A stretch of 64,000 nt of DNA from Pseudomonas asgharzadehiana. GTDB lineage: Bacteria; Pseudomonadota; Gammaproteobacteria; Pseudomonadales; Pseudomonadaceae. The DNA lies in the NCBI RefSeq assembly GCF_019139815.1, contig NZ_CP077079.1, positions 4,588,001 to 4,652,000 of the forward strand. Reading direction: 5' to 3'. The position numbers and the translations under genes were made by a program. The notes beneath the pieces are model-generated. The model did not search any database and was not told the origin of the DNA. It saw nothing but the letters and a program-made list of their open reading frames with translations. Shown in pieces: positions 1 through 9,105 of the stretch; position 1 is the first letter of the stretch, and every line of letters starts with the position of its first letter.

Positions 1-103
1 CGGTATCGCTCGTCACAGCGAACGCCTGTACCCCGATCAATACTCCAGCGCAGAACCGCTGCAGGCCGTGATCGAGCGTACCCGTCAGGCACTGGTTGCC
101 TGA
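1..103 (+). CDS. C-terminal end of an unrecognised protein
   Basis: The window opens inside a gene. Reading from base 2, 33 codons run to a TGA at 101-103 and end in ...RTRQALVA. The fragment is too short to assign to a family. A strong intrinsic terminator follows 22 bases later, so the reading frame and strand are well supported even though the product is unknown. Confidence 0.6.
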   Translation, partial: GIARHSERLYPDQYSSAEPLQAVIERTRQALVA

Positions 104-125
104 TCGACCCGAGTTGCTGAAACCC

Positions 126-156
126 AAAAAACCCTGTTTAAAACACAGGGTTTTTT
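126..156 (+). terminator. Rho-independent terminator
   Basis: A-rich arm plus CCCTGT pairs with ACAGGG and is followed by six T residues. It ends the partial gene at the left edge. The A run on the other side could let it work in both directions. Confidence 0.85.
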
Positions 157-383
157 ATTGCCTGATATTTACGTATTGAGCTTTTGCACTAAGTTCAAAT
201 AGATATAAACGTTATAACTGAATAACGAAGATGTTTTAAAAACAGTCCTTTACATCATGAATATGACACTACACTTCAACTCAAGCGGCGTGATCCGCTT
301 CCGGCGAGCCTGAGATCCGATTCACTGCTGCCAAGCCCCCCCCTCTCAGGCCTCGCCAACCACTTTCACGGATTGAGGTATGT

Positions 384-866
384 ATGGGTATCGCAGCCAG
401 TGAATTGTGTTGTTATGTGATCCGACCGACATTGTCGTACCTCGGCCGGCAGAGCCCGACGGCCGAGGCTCTGCTGCTGGGCATTGCGGCCAGCCAGTCG
501 GAACTGGGCTCGGCACTGCACGACCGGCGCGGCCACGGCCTGTACAGCATCACCGAACCCCGGCATCGCGCCTTGTGGGACACCTACCTGGCGCTCGATC
601 CAGAACGTGCCAGCCTGGTGCGCGGGCTGGCCAGTCAACATGCCTTTCTCAGCGCCCCCCAGTTGGAACTCACGGTAAACCTGCGTTACGCCACGGCCAT
701 CGCCTGGCTCCTGGTGGAACAACACAGCCCCGCCCTGCCACCACCCGGTGATGTTTTAGCCATGGCGCGTATCTGGAAAGAAATATTTCATCCGCAAGGA
801 AGGCTGCGTGATTTCAGCCAAACCTGGAAAACCTGTGTTTCACCCTTGAATCACGTGGTTTGCTGA
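384..866 (+). CDS. Phage-protein-like hypothetical protein
   Basis: This codes for 160 residues behind a good site (GAGG five bases before the ATG at 384). Residues 10-45 carry a pattern, YVIRPTL..LG..S..AE.LLLG.AA..SELG, that I associate with small lysozyme-like or virion proteins in Pseudomonas prophages and pyocin clusters. In those proteins the segment reads AAQESHLG, and the Glu kept here would be the candidate acid residue. No other phage gene is nearby, so it is probably a domesticated remnant. The family match is from memory, and the catalytic role is inference. The last 40 residues look unrelated to the rest. Confidence 0.5.
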   Translation: MGIAASELCCYVIRPTLSYLGRQSPTAEALLLGIAASQSELGSALHDRRGHGLYSITEPRHRALWDTYLALDPERASLVRGLASQHAFLSAPQLELTVNLRYATAIAWLLVEQHSPALPPPGDVLAMARIWKEIFHPQGRLRDFSQTWKTCVSPLNHVVC

Positions 867-1012
867 CCGGGCAATTTGCAAGATTCGCCAAAAACGCTGA
901 ATTTTGGTCGGATTGTCCTACAAAACCGCTCTATCTCCTACATTACAGCCTATAGCGCGATGTTAATTTTATTGTTACTTTCCGCAGCGGTGATCACCCC
1001 GGAGTTCTAATA

Positions 1013-2293
1013 ATGAAAAAAGTAATGCTCAAGACCACACTTAGCCTCGCCGTTGCCATGGCATCCTCCCAACTGTTCGCGAGCGGTTTCGCACTGAACG
1101 AACAGAGCGTCAGCGGGATGGGTACGGGTTTCGCAGGTCGCTCTTCTTCTGCCGATGATGCAAGCACTGTCTACGGTAACCCTGCCGGTATGGCCCGCCT
1201 CAATGGCCAGCAGATTACCGGTGGTGTCGCGGCGATTGACGCCTCCACCAATATCAGCGATACCAGCGGCCGTTCGCGTGGCAGCAACAAAGGCGACATG
1301 GTGCCTTTCACTGCGGTTCCTTTCGGTTTCTACACCAATAAACTCAATGATCAGTGGGCTGTCGGCTTCGGCGTCTATGCGCCGTTCGGCCTGGTGACCG
1401 ATTACGAAAAAAACTTCCAGGGCCGCAGTTTCGGCAGCAACAGCGAAGTTAAAGTCATGACTTTTCAACCGACCGTCAGCTACGCCTTCAATGATCGCGT
1501 TTCCGTTGGTTTTGGCCCGACCATCAACCGCATCTCCGGCACGCTGGAATCGGATCTGTCGTTCAACCAAGCGTTACCCGACACCAATATCAAGATCAAG
1601 GGCGACGACACGGCGCTCGGCTTCAACGTCGGCGTACTGGTGCAAGCCACCGACACCACTCGCGTGGGCCTGACCTATCACTCCAAGGTCAGCTACAAGC
1701 TGGACGGTCACACCGAAGTCAGCGCGCCCGCTGCAACGTCCGGCCTCTTGCGCAGCAACCGTTATGACGCGTCTCTGAAAATCGACACGCCTGAGTCCTA
1801 TGACCTTTCGGTGACTCAAGACCTGACCGACGCCTGGAAACTCTACGCAGGCGCCACCTGGACCCGCTGGAGCCGCCTGAAAGACATCACCGTCAAGAAC
1901 GAAGGTGTCGTTGGCGGTGCCAGCGGCGGCGCGCTCGCGCCTAGTCTGGTCGGCACCATCAAGGAAGATCAGAACTGGCACGATACCTGGGCTTACGCCG
2001 TGGGTACTTCGTACCAGTTGACCAAACAGGTCGTGCTGCGTACCGGCCTGACATTCGACCAGTCGCCAACCAACAACACTGATCGTTCGCCACGCATTCC
2101 TACCGGCGACCGCACCATCTTCAGCCTGGGCCTGGGCTACGAGGTCATGCCGAACATGACCATCGACGTCGCCTACTCCTACCTGAAGGAAGAAGACGTC
2201 AAGGTCACGCGCTCCAACCAACTGGCCAGCTACAACGCCAAGTATGAAAACAGCGCCAACGGCTTCGGCCTGGGCATGACCTACCGCTTCTGA
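1013..2293 (+). CDS. fadL: FadL/OmpP1-type outer membrane transporter
   Basis: A 426-residue outer membrane beta-barrel of the FadL family, which takes up long-chain fatty acids and other hydrophobic compounds. Residues 1-24 form a signal peptide ending in FASG. After it comes the conserved N-terminal plug region with ALNEQSVSGMGTGFAG and the family NPAG motif at about residue 62. The chain ends in YRF, the C-terminal aromatic typical of barrels. Length is normal for the family. GGAG lies nine bases before the ATG. It is monocistronic and closed by a strong terminator shared with the convergent peroxidase operon. The position next to gpx matches PA1287-PA1288 in PAO1. The exact substrate is not visible from sequence. 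Confidence 0.9.
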   Translation: MKKVMLKTTLSLAVAMASSQLFASGFALNEQSVSGMGTGFAGRSSSADDASTVYGNPAGMARLNGQQITGGVAAIDASTNISDTSGRSRGSNKGDMVPFTAVPFGFYTNKLNDQWAVGFGVYAPFGLVTDYEKNFQGRSFGSNSEVKVMTFQPTVSYAFNDRVSVGFGPTINRISGTLESDLSFNQALPDTNIKIKGDDTALGFNVGVLVQATDTTRVGLTYHSKVSYKLDGHTEVSAPAATSGLLRSNRYDASLKIDTPESYDLSVTQDLTDAWKLYAGATWTRWSRLKDITVKNEGVVGGASGGALAPSLVGTIKEDQNWHDTWAYAVGTSYQLTKQVVLRTGLTFDQSPTNNTDRSPRIPTGDRTIFSLGLGYEVMPNMTIDVAYSYLKEEDVKVTRSNQLASYNAKYENSANGFGLGMTYRF

Positions 2294-2306
2294 TTCACAG
2301 TGGTGT

Positions 2307-2346
2307 AAAAAAGCCCCGCTCTCCTGCAAAGGAGGCGGGGCTTTTT
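2307..2346. terminator. Bidirectional terminator between fadL and gpx
   Basis: AAAAAGCCCCGC..CTCC and GGAG.CGGGGCTTTTT form a long hairpin with A and T runs on opposite sides, so it can end transcription from both convergent genes. Confidence 0.9.
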
Positions 2347-2358
2347 AGTCGGGGTTGC

Positions 2359-2910
2359 TCAGGGTTTGGAGGCGATGGCCTTCTCCACCGCCTCGATCAG
2401 CTCCGGGCTGTCCGGCTTGGTCAGGCTGGAGAAATCGGCGACCACCTTGCCCTGACGGTCCACCACGTACTTGTAGAAATTCCACTTCGGCGCATTGCTC
2501 TGCTGCGCCAGCACCTTGAACAGGTGTACCGCGTCCGGCCCCTTGACCTTCTGCGGCTCGGTCATGGTGAAGGTCACGCCATAATTCACGTAGCAGACCT
2601 TGGCGGTTTCCTCGCCCGTCTTGGCTTCCTGCTTGAAGTCATCGGACGGCACGCCGATCACTTCCAGCCCTTGGTCCTTGTAGCGCTGATACAAGGCTTC
2701 GAGGCCTTTGAACTGCGGCGCGAACCCACAAAAGCTTGCGGTGTTGACGATGACCAGTGGCTTGCCGGCAAAGCGCTGGCACAGGTCGATGGACTCCTTG
2801 GCGCGCAGCTTGGGCAATTGGCCCTCAAGCAAGGAAGGGCACTCGGCGGCCAACGCCACGCCGCCAAAGGTCGCCATCAGCACAGGTACAGCCAGCCAGC
2901 GCATCTGCAT
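2359..2910 (-). CDS. Exported glutathione peroxidase-like protein
   Basis: 183 residues from an ATG at 2910 with AAGGA nine bases upstream. A longer frame exists upstream, but it runs through another small gene and has no site. Residues 1-22 form a signal peptide (ending VALAAEC), so the enzyme is periplasmic. The peroxidase active-site Cys is at about residue 61 in NTASFCGF, and the WNFYKYVVD motif near the C-terminus is present. The usual FPCNQF block is replaced by GVPSDDF, so the Gln of the catalytic tetrad appears to be missing. It probably reduces hydroperoxides with a thiol partner other than glutathione, but this is inference. It is the last gene of the MarR-MFS-peptide operon. Confidence 0.85.
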   Translation of the reverse strand: MQMRWLAVPVLMATFGGVALAAECPSLLEGQLPKLRAKESIDLCQRFAGKPLVIVNTASFCGFAPQFKGLEALYQRYKDQGLEVIGVPSDDFKQEAKTGEETAKVCYVNYGVTFTMTEPQKVKGPDAVHLFKVLAQQSNAPKWNFYKYVVDRQGKVVADFSSLTKPDSPELIEAVEKAIASKP

Positions 2911-2945
2911 GTCAAAAAGTCCTTTAAAGAATCCGGACATCGAAC

Positions 2946-3068
2946 TTAACAGATCGACATACCCAGTTGCATCAATGCCAGCCCACCCCGCTGCCAGCCC
3001 CACCATGCCAACACCAGCAGCAGCGCTATCGCGCCAACCCCGCCGAACAGGTACCCCATCGAATTCAT
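2946..3068 (-). CDS. 40-residue single-pass membrane peptide
   Basis: ATG at 3068 overlaps the stop of the MFS gene (ATGA), with GGAGG at the right distance inside the MFS 3' end. The peptide is 40 residues: [10 protein letters not shown], a hydrophobic helix ([15 protein letters not shown], about residues 11-25), a short basic turn, then a second apolar stretch. It is followed after 35 bases by the peroxidase. The coupling to the transporter start-stop suggests it is made in step with the transporter and may be an accessory membrane subunit. I know of no function. Confidence 0.7.
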   Translation of the reverse strand: MNSMGYLFGGVGAIALLLVLAWWGWQRGGLALMQLGMSIC

Positions 3069-4273
3069 GCTGCCTCCATCTGTGCCTGCAATCGCGCGAC
3101 CGGCCGCTCACGCACCGGCCAATTCAGGGCCGCAGCGAGCAGGCTAAGCAGGATCGCCATTTGCCAGATCAAATCGTAGTTGCCGGTTCGATCATAGACC
3201 ACTCCGCCTAACCAACCGCCCAGGAATGAACCCAGTTGATGGAACAGGAACACGATCCCACCGAGCATGGACAGGTTTCGCACACCAAACAGCGTGGCGA
3301 CCGTGCCGTTGGTCAGCGGCACCGTGGACAGCCACAGAAAGCCCATGGCCATGCCGAACAGATAAGCGCTGATTTCGGTGACCGGCGCCCACAGGAACAA
3401 CACGATCACCACCGCGCGCAACAGGTACAAACCCGTCAACAAGCGTGGTTTGGACATGCGCCCACCGAGCCAGCCGGCGGTGTAGGTACCGAAGATGTTG
3501 AACAGGCCGATCAGCGCCAATACGGTCGTGCCGACGGTGGCCGGCAAGTGTTGGTCCACCAGGTATGCCGGCAGATGCACGCCGATAAACACCACCTGGA
3601 AACCGCAGACGAAAAAGCCAAAGGCCAGCAGCCAGAACCCGGAGTGCGAGCAGGCTTCCTTCAAAGCCTCGCGCAGGGTTTGCTGGCCGGCCAGCACCGG
3701 CAGCGGCCGGTCCTTGAGCATTGTCACCAGCGGCAGGATCAGCGCCACCATCAAGCCCAGCGCCAGCAGCGCGGCCGACCACCCCAACCAACTGATCAAG
3801 CCCAACGTGCCCGGCACCATGGCGAATTGGCCAAAAGAACCGGCGGCGCTGGCAATGCCCATGGCCATGCTGCGTTTTTCCGGCGCCACCGCGCGGCCGA
3901 CCACCCCCAGAATCACCGAGAACGAGGTGCCGGACAGGCCAATGCCGATGAGCAGGCCCGCACTCAACGACAACGTCCAGGCCGAATCGGACATGCCCAT
4001 CAGCACCAGGCCGGCGGCGTACAACACCCCACCGACAAAGACGGCCTTGGTGGCGCCGAAACGGTCGGCCAACGCACCGGTAAATGGCTGCGCCAGACCC
4101 CAGATCAGGTTCTGCAAGGCGATGGCGAAGGCAAAGGTCTCACGGCCCCAGCCGAATTCGCTGCTCATCGGCGCCAGAAACAGGCCGAAACCATGCCGCA
4201 CGCCCAAAGACAGCGCCAGGATCAGCGCACTCCCCACAAGGATCCAACCGCTGGTGCGCCACATCGAGGTCAT
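3065..4273 (-). CDS. MFS transporter
   Basis: 402 residues with about 12 membrane helices. The loop after helix 2 reads [11 protein letters not shown], a version of the MFS signature GxLaDrxGrr. The overall pattern ([20 protein letters not shown] near the N-terminus) resembles the oxalate/formate-monocarboxylate branch of MFS carriers. The gene follows a MarR regulator after 54 bases that hold a perfect palindrome, so it is very likely the main regulated target. Substrate and direction are unknown. A link to toxic organic acids or oxidant-producing compounds is only inferred from the downstream peroxidase. Confidence 0.85.
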   Translation of the reverse strand: MTSMWRTSGWILVGSALILALSLGVRHGFGLFLAPMSSEFGWGRETFAFAIALQNLIWGLAQPFTGALADRFGATKAVFVGGVLYAAGLVLMGMSDSAWTLSLSAGLLIGIGLSGTSFSVILGVVGRAVAPEKRSMAMGIASAAGSFGQFAMVPGTLGLISWLGWSAALLALGLMVALILPLVTMLKDRPLPVLAGQQTLREALKEACSHSGFWLLAFGFFVCGFQVVFIGVHLPAYLVDQHLPATVGTTVLALIGLFNIFGTYTAGWLGGRMSKPRLLTGLYLLRAVVIVLFLWAPVTEISAYLFGMAMGFLWLSTVPLTNGTVATLFGVRNLSMLGGIVFLFHQLGSFLGGWLGGVVYDRTGNYDLIWQMAILLSLLAAALNWPVRERPVARLQAQMEAA

Positions 4274-4290
4274 TTCTTATTCTCCGCTCA

Positions 4291-4304
4291 CGGGTATATA
4301 CCCG
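4291..4304. promoter_or_regulatory. Perfect 14-bp palindrome, probable MarR operator
   Basis: CGGGTATATACCCG is a perfect palindrome 18 bases upstream of the MFS start. A one-mismatch copy lies immediately upstream of the MarR gene at 4737-4750. Its size, symmetry and position fit a MarR-family dimer site. That the neighbouring MarR protein binds it is inference. Confidence 0.65.
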
Positions 4305-4327
4305 CTTGTGTTCGAACAAACCCGCGC

Positions 4328-4732
4328 TCAGGCGAGTTCATCCAGCAAGGCCAACAAGGTTTCGCGTTTTTGCGCGCCGAGTCGATCGATCAATTTCTGT
4401 TGTGCCGCTTCCCAGGCCGGCAAGGCGTCGGCCAGGCGCTGCGCACCCGCTTCGGTGAGCAACACCAGGCGGTTGCGCAGGTCATTGCCCTCGACCAATT
4501 GCACCAAGCCTTCGCATTCCAGCACCCGCAGGTTTCGCCCCAGGGTGCTGCGATCCAGGCCCATGGCCTCGGCCAGGCTGGAAATGCTCGGTTGATCGAG
4601 GCGCTGCAGATTACACAGCAAGGAATACTGGGCGACGTTGATCCCGAAGCCGTCGAGAGCGCCGTCATAGTGCCTGCTGACGCCACGGGCGGCACGTCGC
4701 AGGTTGGTGCATAAACATTGGGAGGCAAGCAT
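4328..4732 (-). CDS. MarR-family transcriptional regulator
   Basis: 134 residues with the MarR winged-helix layout. An N-terminal dimer helix is followed by a recognition segment at about residues 50-72 (SISSLAEAMGLDRSTLGRNLRVLE) and a beta wing ending in NRLVLLTEAG. The fold predicts a ligand- or oxidant-controlled repressor. There is no Cys in the usual OhrR sensing position, so a ligand is more likely than peroxide. The start is placed at the only ATG in frame. The upstream region lacks a clear ribosome-binding site and instead carries the palindrome 5-18 bases before the ATG, which suggests tight autoregulation and perhaps a near-leaderless transcript. Confidence 0.85.
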   Translation of the reverse strand: MLASQCLCTNLRRAARGVSRHYDGALDGFGINVAQYSLLCNLQRLDQPSISSLAEAMGLDRSTLGRNLRVLECEGLVQLVEGNDLRNRLVLLTEAGAQRLADALPAWEAAQQKLIDRLGAQKRETLLALLDELA

Positions 4733-4736
4733 GGAA

Positions 4737-4750
4737 CGTGTATATACCCG
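4737..4750. promoter_or_regulatory. Second copy of the MarR-type palindrome
   Basis: CGTGTATATACCCG differs by one base from the perfect palindrome at 4291-4304 and lies just upstream of the MarR start. It overlaps the TATATA that could serve as a -10 element for the regulator, with TTGCAT as a possible -35. This fits autorepression. Confidence 0.6.
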
Positions 4751-4774
4751 CGATTAAGGGAATGCAAGAAAGTG

Positions 4775-5503
4775 TTACAGCGCCAGGCCGACCACTACCG
4801 CGACCTCAAGCAACTCCAGCAAGGCCCCAGCGGTGTCGCCCGTGGTGCCGCCGAGACGCTTGATCATCAATTGGCGCAGCCCCATAAAGCACAGCGTGGC
4901 GAGCAACACGGCCACCCCGCCGTTGAAACCGCCGATGAGGACGCACGCCAGGCCGCTGAGAACCAGCACCTGCTGGCCGACGGTCCTGGGTAAATGATCC
5001 GACAGTGCCTGACCCAATCCGCCTGCCCGCACATAGCGCGTGGTGAGGAACAACGCCAGCATCGAGGCCCGCCCGATCAGCGGCGCCAGGATCAATGCCG
5101 CACCGTTGTGCTGTTCGATCAAGGCCACCAACGCGGTGAATTTGAGCAGCAGCACCAAACTCAGCGTGACCACGGCAATCGGCCCGCTGCGTGGGTCTTT
5201 CATGATGGTAAGGGTGCGTTCGCGGTCGCCGAAGCCACCCAGCCAGGCATCGGCGCTGTCCGCCAGGCCATCCAGGTGCAGGCCGCCGCTGAGCAACACC
5301 CAGGCGGTCAACAGCAGCGCGGCATGCAGCAACAGCGGCGCGCCCAGCAGGGCCGCATTCAAACTCCACAGCAGCAACCCGAACAGCAACCCGACCAACG
5401 GATAAAACAGCAATGAACGCCCCAATTCCAGGGGCTGCGGCATCCCCGGCAGGCGAATCGGCAAACTGCTGAGAAATTGCAGAGCGATCCAGAACGGCAG
5501 CAT
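4775..5503 (-). CDS. cobS: Adenosylcobinamide-GDP ribazoletransferase
   Basis: 242 residues, normal for CobS/CobV. An integral membrane protein that joins adenosylcobinamide-GDP to alpha-ribazole (or its phosphate) in the last assembly step of cobalamin. The family motif GGLHLDGLADSADAW lies at about residues 73-87 and supplies the acidic metal-binding residues. Several hydrophobic helices follow. It is the last gene of the cob operon and starts two bases after the cobC stop, the only junction in the operon that does not overlap. Confidence 0.95.
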   Translation of the reverse strand: MLPFWIALQFLSSLPIRLPGMPQPLELGRSLLFYPLVGLLFGLLLWSLNAALLGAPLLLHAALLLTAWVLLSGGLHLDGLADSADAWLGGFGDRERTLTIMKDPRSGPIAVVTLSLVLLLKFTALVALIEQHNGAALILAPLIGRASMLALFLTTRYVRAGGLGQALSDHLPRTVGQQVLVLSGLACVLIGGFNGGVAVLLATLCFMGLRQLMIKRLGGTTGDTAGALLELLEVAVVVGLAL

Positions 5504-5505
5504 CG

Positions 5506-6081
5506 TCAGATTCCTTCCTTCAACCCACCATCGGCGGCCACCCGCAGACTGAACAAGCCGCCATGGCCGACCTCCACATTCAGCAGTTGCTCACGGGGCA
5601 ACCCCCGCGCACGCGCCAGCAGCAAGCGCATCACGCCGCCATGGCTGATCAACAACACCCGCTTACCGGCATAGGCCTGATACAAGCGTGAGACAGCGCC
5701 CAGAACCCGCTCAGAAAATTCGCCCACCGGCTCGCCATCGGGCGGCGTAAAGCTGTAGGGATCGGCCCAGAACAGCCCCAGGCCTTCGGCATCGGTGTTC
5801 ATCAACGCCGCCGCGCTCTGCCCTTCCCAAGCGCCGAAATGCAGTTCTTGCAGATCGTTCTCCAGGCTCACCGGCAGGTTGAACCGCGCACCCAATTCAT
5901 CGGCGAACCGCGCGCAGCGCTGCAATGGCGAACTGACCACCCGGTCCCAAGGTCCTCGCTGCGCCACTGCGGCGCGCATCTGCTCCCAGCCCCTGACGGT
6001 CAATGCGTCGTCCAGGCTGCCACGCAGGCCGCCGCCCAGTTCGGTTTCGCCGTGACGCAGCAGGTCCAGGTGCAAGGTCAT
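5506..6081 (-). CDS. cobC: Alpha-ribazole phosphatase
   Basis: 191 residues of the histidine phosphatase (phosphoglycerate mutase-like) superfamily. The phosphohistidine motif [11 protein letters not shown] is at residues 8-18, and the second catalytic His is in [12 protein letters not shown] at about residue 145. In the cob operon it is expected to remove the phosphate from alpha-ribazole phosphate or adenosylcobalamin phosphate. Start overlaps the cobT stop (ATGA). The symbol follows Salmonella usage; in Pseudomonas the name cobC is also used for the decarboxylase upstream. Confidence 0.92.
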   Translation of the reverse strand: MTLHLDLLRHGETELGGGLRGSLDDALTVRGWEQMRAAVAQRGPWDRVVSSPLQRCARFADELGARFNLPVSLENDLQELHFGAWEGQSAAALMNTDAEGLGLFWADPYSFTPPDGEPVGEFSERVLGAVSRLYQAYAGKRVLLISHGGVMRLLLARARGLPREQLLNVEVGHGGLFSLRVAADGGLKEGI

Positions 6082-7133
6082 GCCGGGCGGTCCGCTACGG
6101 CCGCTTCGGCAAAGGTCGCCATTTGCCCGTGCAACGCACAGGCCAGGCGCAGCAGCGGCACGGCCAACGCGGCGCCACTGCCCTCACCCAGGCGCAGGCC
6201 CAGGTCGAGCAACGGTTGCGCATCAAGGCTGTGCAACACGTGCCGATGGCCGGGCTCCGCCCCGCGATGGCCGAACAGCAACCAGTCGCGGCACGCCGGG
6301 TTCAACCGCGTGGCGACCAGCGCAGCGACGGTGCAGATAAACCCGTCCACCAGCACGACGATGCCTTCCTGGGCGCACGCCAGGTAGGCCCCCACCAATG
6401 CGGCAATCTCAAAACCGCCAAGATTGAACAGGGTGTGCAGGGCATCATCGCGCTGCCCGGCGTGCAGCGCCAACGCGCGTTCAATCACGGCCACCTTGTG
6501 GCTGACACCGTCGGCGTTCAAGCCCGTGCCAGGGCCGGTCAGGTCACTGGCCTGGCACTTGAGCAACGCACACGCCAGCGCACTGGCGGCGGTGGTGTTG
6601 CCGATGCCCATTTCGCCGCCGATAAACAATTGCGCAACGTTTTCACGGGCACGCAGCACGCTATCGCGACCCGCTTGCAGCGCCAATCTGCCCTGGGCAG
6701 CGGTCATTGCCGGGCCCTTGACGAAATTGGCGGTGCCGACGCCTATGTTCAGGTGATGCACGCCGGGCAAGTTCAGCGAAGGGTTCACCGTGCCGAGGTC
6801 CACCACTTCCAGCTGCGCGCCCAACTGACGCGCCAACACGCTGATGGCCGCACCGCCGGTGACAAAGTTATGCAGCATTTGCCCGGTGACTTCCTGGGGA
6901 TAGGCCGACACGCCCTCGGCGACCACGCCGTGGTCACCGGCAAAAATAGCGATCCACAGCCGGTCCATCGACGGTTTGACCTGGCCCTGCAAGCCGGCCA
7001 ATTGCACGGCCAGCGCTTCCAACTGGCCGAGGGAGCCGGCAGGTTTGGTCAATTGCTGTTGGCGCGCCAGCGCCTGCTCGTACGCAGAGGCGTCAATCGC
7101 CTTACACGGGTTGAGCCACCAAGTGTCAGTCAT
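6078..7133 (-). CDS. cobT: Nicotinate-nucleotide-dimethylbenzimidazole phosphoribosyltransferase
   Basis: 351 residues. It activates the lower ligand by moving phosphoribose from nicotinate mononucleotide to 5,6-dimethylbenzimidazole, giving alpha-ribazole phosphate. [15 protein letters not shown] at about residues 173-187 and the C-terminal GEGSGAAL with the catalytic Glu (about residue 318) are family hallmarks. The frame is open further upstream, but the ATG at 7133 overlaps the cobU stop (ATGA) and gives the normal family length, so I used it. It works directly with bluB of the same operon, which makes the base it uses. Confidence 0.96.
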   Translation of the reverse strand: MTDTWWLNPCKAIDASAYEQALARQQQLTKPAGSLGQLEALAVQLAGLQGQVKPSMDRLWIAIFAGDHGVVAEGVSAYPQEVTGQMLHNFVTGGAAISVLARQLGAQLEVVDLGTVNPSLNLPGVHHLNIGVGTANFVKGPAMTAAQGRLALQAGRDSVLRARENVAQLFIGGEMGIGNTTAASALACALLKCQASDLTGPGTGLNADGVSHKVAVIERALALHAGQRDDALHTLFNLGGFEIAALVGAYLACAQEGIVVLVDGFICTVAALVATRLNPACRDWLLFGHRGAEPGHRHVLHSLDAQPLLDLGLRLGEGSGAALAVPLLRLACALHGQMATFAEAAVADRPA

Positions 7134-7651
7134 AACGCAGTACCTTTCAAAGTCAGGGGCAGGCCGGCAACGGTCAGGACCACGCGCTGACACCGTTCGG
7201 CCAAGGCTTGATGCAGCCAACCGGCTTCATCCACATAGCGGCGAGTCAATTCGCCCAGCGGCACGACACCCAGACCGGTCTCGTTGCTGACAAAAATGAT
7301 TTCACCCGCCAGCGTGCCCAGGCTTTCCAACAATTGCTCGCGCTCGAACGCCAGGCGCTCCGGGTCTTCGAGCATGAGCAGGTTGGTCAACCACAACGTC
7401 AGGCAATCCACTAGCAGGCAGCGGCCGGGGGCGGCGTTTTCGCGCAGCACCCGCGCCAACTCGATCGGTTCTTCGATCAAGCCCCACTGCTCGGGGCGAC
7501 GCTTGCGATGCAAGGCCACGCGGGTGTTCATCTCGCCGTCCAGCGGTTGGCTGGTAGCGATATAAATGACAGGCAACGCGCTGTCGCTGGCGAGTTTTTC
7601 GGCGAGGCGACTTTTACCGGAACGGGCGCCGCCCAGGATCAGTTGGTGCAT
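7130..7651 (-). CDS. cobU: Bifunctional adenosylcobinamide kinase / guanylyltransferase
   Basis: 173 residues beginning [18 protein letters not shown], with the P-loop GGARSGKS at residues 7-14. The His that carries GMP is in VALHRKRRP near residue 47, and [11 protein letters not shown] at about residue 120 is conserved. It phosphorylates adenosylcobinamide and then adds GMP to give adenosylcobinamide-GDP, the substrate of CobS. The start lies inside the 3' end of cobQ, overlapping it by 13 bases. Confidence 0.95.
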   Translation of the reverse strand: MHQLILGGARSGKSRLAEKLASDSALPVIYIATSQPLDGEMNTRVALHRKRRPEQWGLIEEPIELARVLRENAAPGRCLLVDCLTLWLTNLLMLEDPERLAFEREQLLESLGTLAGEIIFVSNETGLGVVPLGELTRRYVDEAGWLHQALAERCQRVVLTVAGLPLTLKGTAL

Positions 7652-9105
7652 GAGGCGACTCCACACAAGGTGCGCAACAAATCCGTATCCAGGTGGCGCT
7701 CCACCAGGTCCGCCAACCGCTCGATGTCGCGCTCGCGCAGGGCGTGGTAATCCACCGCCTGCACGTTGGCCAACCCCGCCCAGCGCAGCAAGGCGCTGCA
7801 CGCGGCCGGGGTTTCGAACAGCCCGTGCAGGTAGGTGCCGAGGATCTGCCCGTCGGCACTCAGGGCGCCATCGGTACGGCCGTCATCCAAGTGCACGGCA
7901 GCGCTCGACAAGGCTTCGCCCGATGTTACGCCGGCATGGATCTCATAGCCGCTGACCTCGGCATCTTCCAGCAACAAGCGACCGCGAACGTTGCGCAGCT
8001 GTTTTTCGTGCTCCAGCGTGGTGCTGAACGCCAGCAGGCCCAGGCCATCGCTGGAACCCGCCGGCCCTTCCAGGCCCAACGGGTCGTGCACCTGCTCGCC
8101 AAGCATCTGCAAGCCGCCGCAAATACCGAGCACCTTGCCGCCATAACGCAGGTGCCGCGCCACGGCGGTGTGCCAGCCATTGGCGCGCAGATACGCCAGA
8201 TCGCTGCGCACGCTTTTCGAGCCCGGCAGGATAATCAGGTCGGCGGCGGGTATAGGTTGGCCCGGCCCGACGAACTGCAGATCCACTTGGGGATGCAGGC
8301 GCAGCGGGTCGAAATCCGTATGGTTGCTGATGCGCGGCAACACCGGGACCACCACCTTGAGTACCTGCGCGGCCTTGTCGATCTGGCGATGGTCAATGCC
8401 GTCTTCGGCTTCCAGGTGCAGGTCCATCACGTACGGCAATACGCCCACTACCGGTTTGCCGGTACGCGCTTGCAGCCAATCGAGGCCAGGCTGCAGCAGC
8501 GCGATATCACCGCGAAAACGGTTGATGATGAAGCCTTTGACCCGCGCCTGTTCGCTGGGTGAGAGCAACTCCAGCGTGCCGACCAAATGGGCGAACACCC
8601 CGCCCCGATTGATATCGGCGATCAACAACACCGGGCAATCCACCGCCTCGGCGAAGCCCATATTGGCGATGTCGTTGGCGCGCAGGTTGATCTCTGCCGG
8701 CGACCCCGCCCCTTCCACCATCACCACCGGGTAGGCCTGGCTCAAGCGCGAGTGGGAAGCCAGCACCGCTTGCATCGCGATGGCTTTGTAGTCGTGATAG
8801 GCCACCGCGTTCATGCTGGTGACCGCACGGCCATGGATGATCACTTGGGAGCCGGTGTCGCTGTTGGGTTTGAGCAGCACCGGGTTCATATCGGTATGCG
8901 GCGCCAGGTTGGCCGCCTGGGCCTGCACCGCCTGGGCGCGGCCTATTTCGCCGCCTTCGGCGGTCACCGCACTGTTGAGCGCCATGTTCTGCGGTTTGAA
9001 CGGTGCCACTGCAATGCCTTGGCGCACCAGCCAACGGCACAGCGCAGTCACCAGGGTGCTTTTACCCGCATCGGAGGTGGTGCCTTGCACCATCAGCGTA
9101 CTCAT
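7639..9105 (-). CDS. cobQ: Cobyric acid synthase
   Basis: 488 residues, full length. It amidates side chains b, d, e and g of adenosylcobyrinic acid a,c-diamide using glutamine and ATP. The N-terminal dethiobiotin-synthetase-like domain has the P-loop [10 protein letters not shown] at residues 8-17. The C-terminal class I glutamine amidotransferase domain has the nucleophile Cys in [10 protein letters not shown] at about residue 333. The partner His is in the GTYLHGLFE segment near residue 435. The start overlaps the cobD stop by four bases. Confidence 0.97.
   Translation of the reverse strand: MSTLMVQGTTSDAGKSTLVTALCRWLVRQGIAVAPFKPQNMALNSAVTAEGGEIGRAQAVQAQAANLAPHTDMNPVLLKPNSDTGSQVIIHGRAVTSMNAVAYHDYKAIAMQAVLASHSRLSQAYPVVMVEGAGSPAEINLRANDIANMGFAEAVDCPVLLIADINRGGVFAHLVGTLELLSPSEQARVKGFIINRFRGDIALLQPGLDWLQARTGKPVVGVLPYVMDLHLEAEDGIDHRQIDKAAQVLKVVVPVLPRISNHTDFDPLRLHPQVDLQFVGPGQPIPAADLIILPGSKSVRSDLAYLRANGWHTAVARHLRYGGKVLGICGGLQMLGEQVHDPLGLEGPAGSSDGLGLLAFSTTLEHEKQLRNVRGRLLLEDAEVSGYEIHAGVTSGEALSSAAVHLDDGRTDGALSADGQILGTYLHGLFETPAACSALLRWAGLANVQAVDYHALRERDIERLADLVERHLDTDLLRTLCGVASCTN

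Noticed and set aside
2911..3111. N-terminal extension of the glutathione peroxidase
   Set aside because: The extension would bury the signal peptide and lies over the 40-residue gene in another frame.
3236..4714. Long plus-strand ORF (492 codons) across the MFS and MarR genes
   Set aside because: It is opposite two clear genes, is full of Gln/His/Arg as expected for the mirror of GC-rich coding sequence, and has no family motif.
7134..7220. N-terminal extension of CobT
   Set aside because: The extra 29 codons run back into cobU, have no site and are not part of the family; the ATGA overlap at 7133 is the better start.
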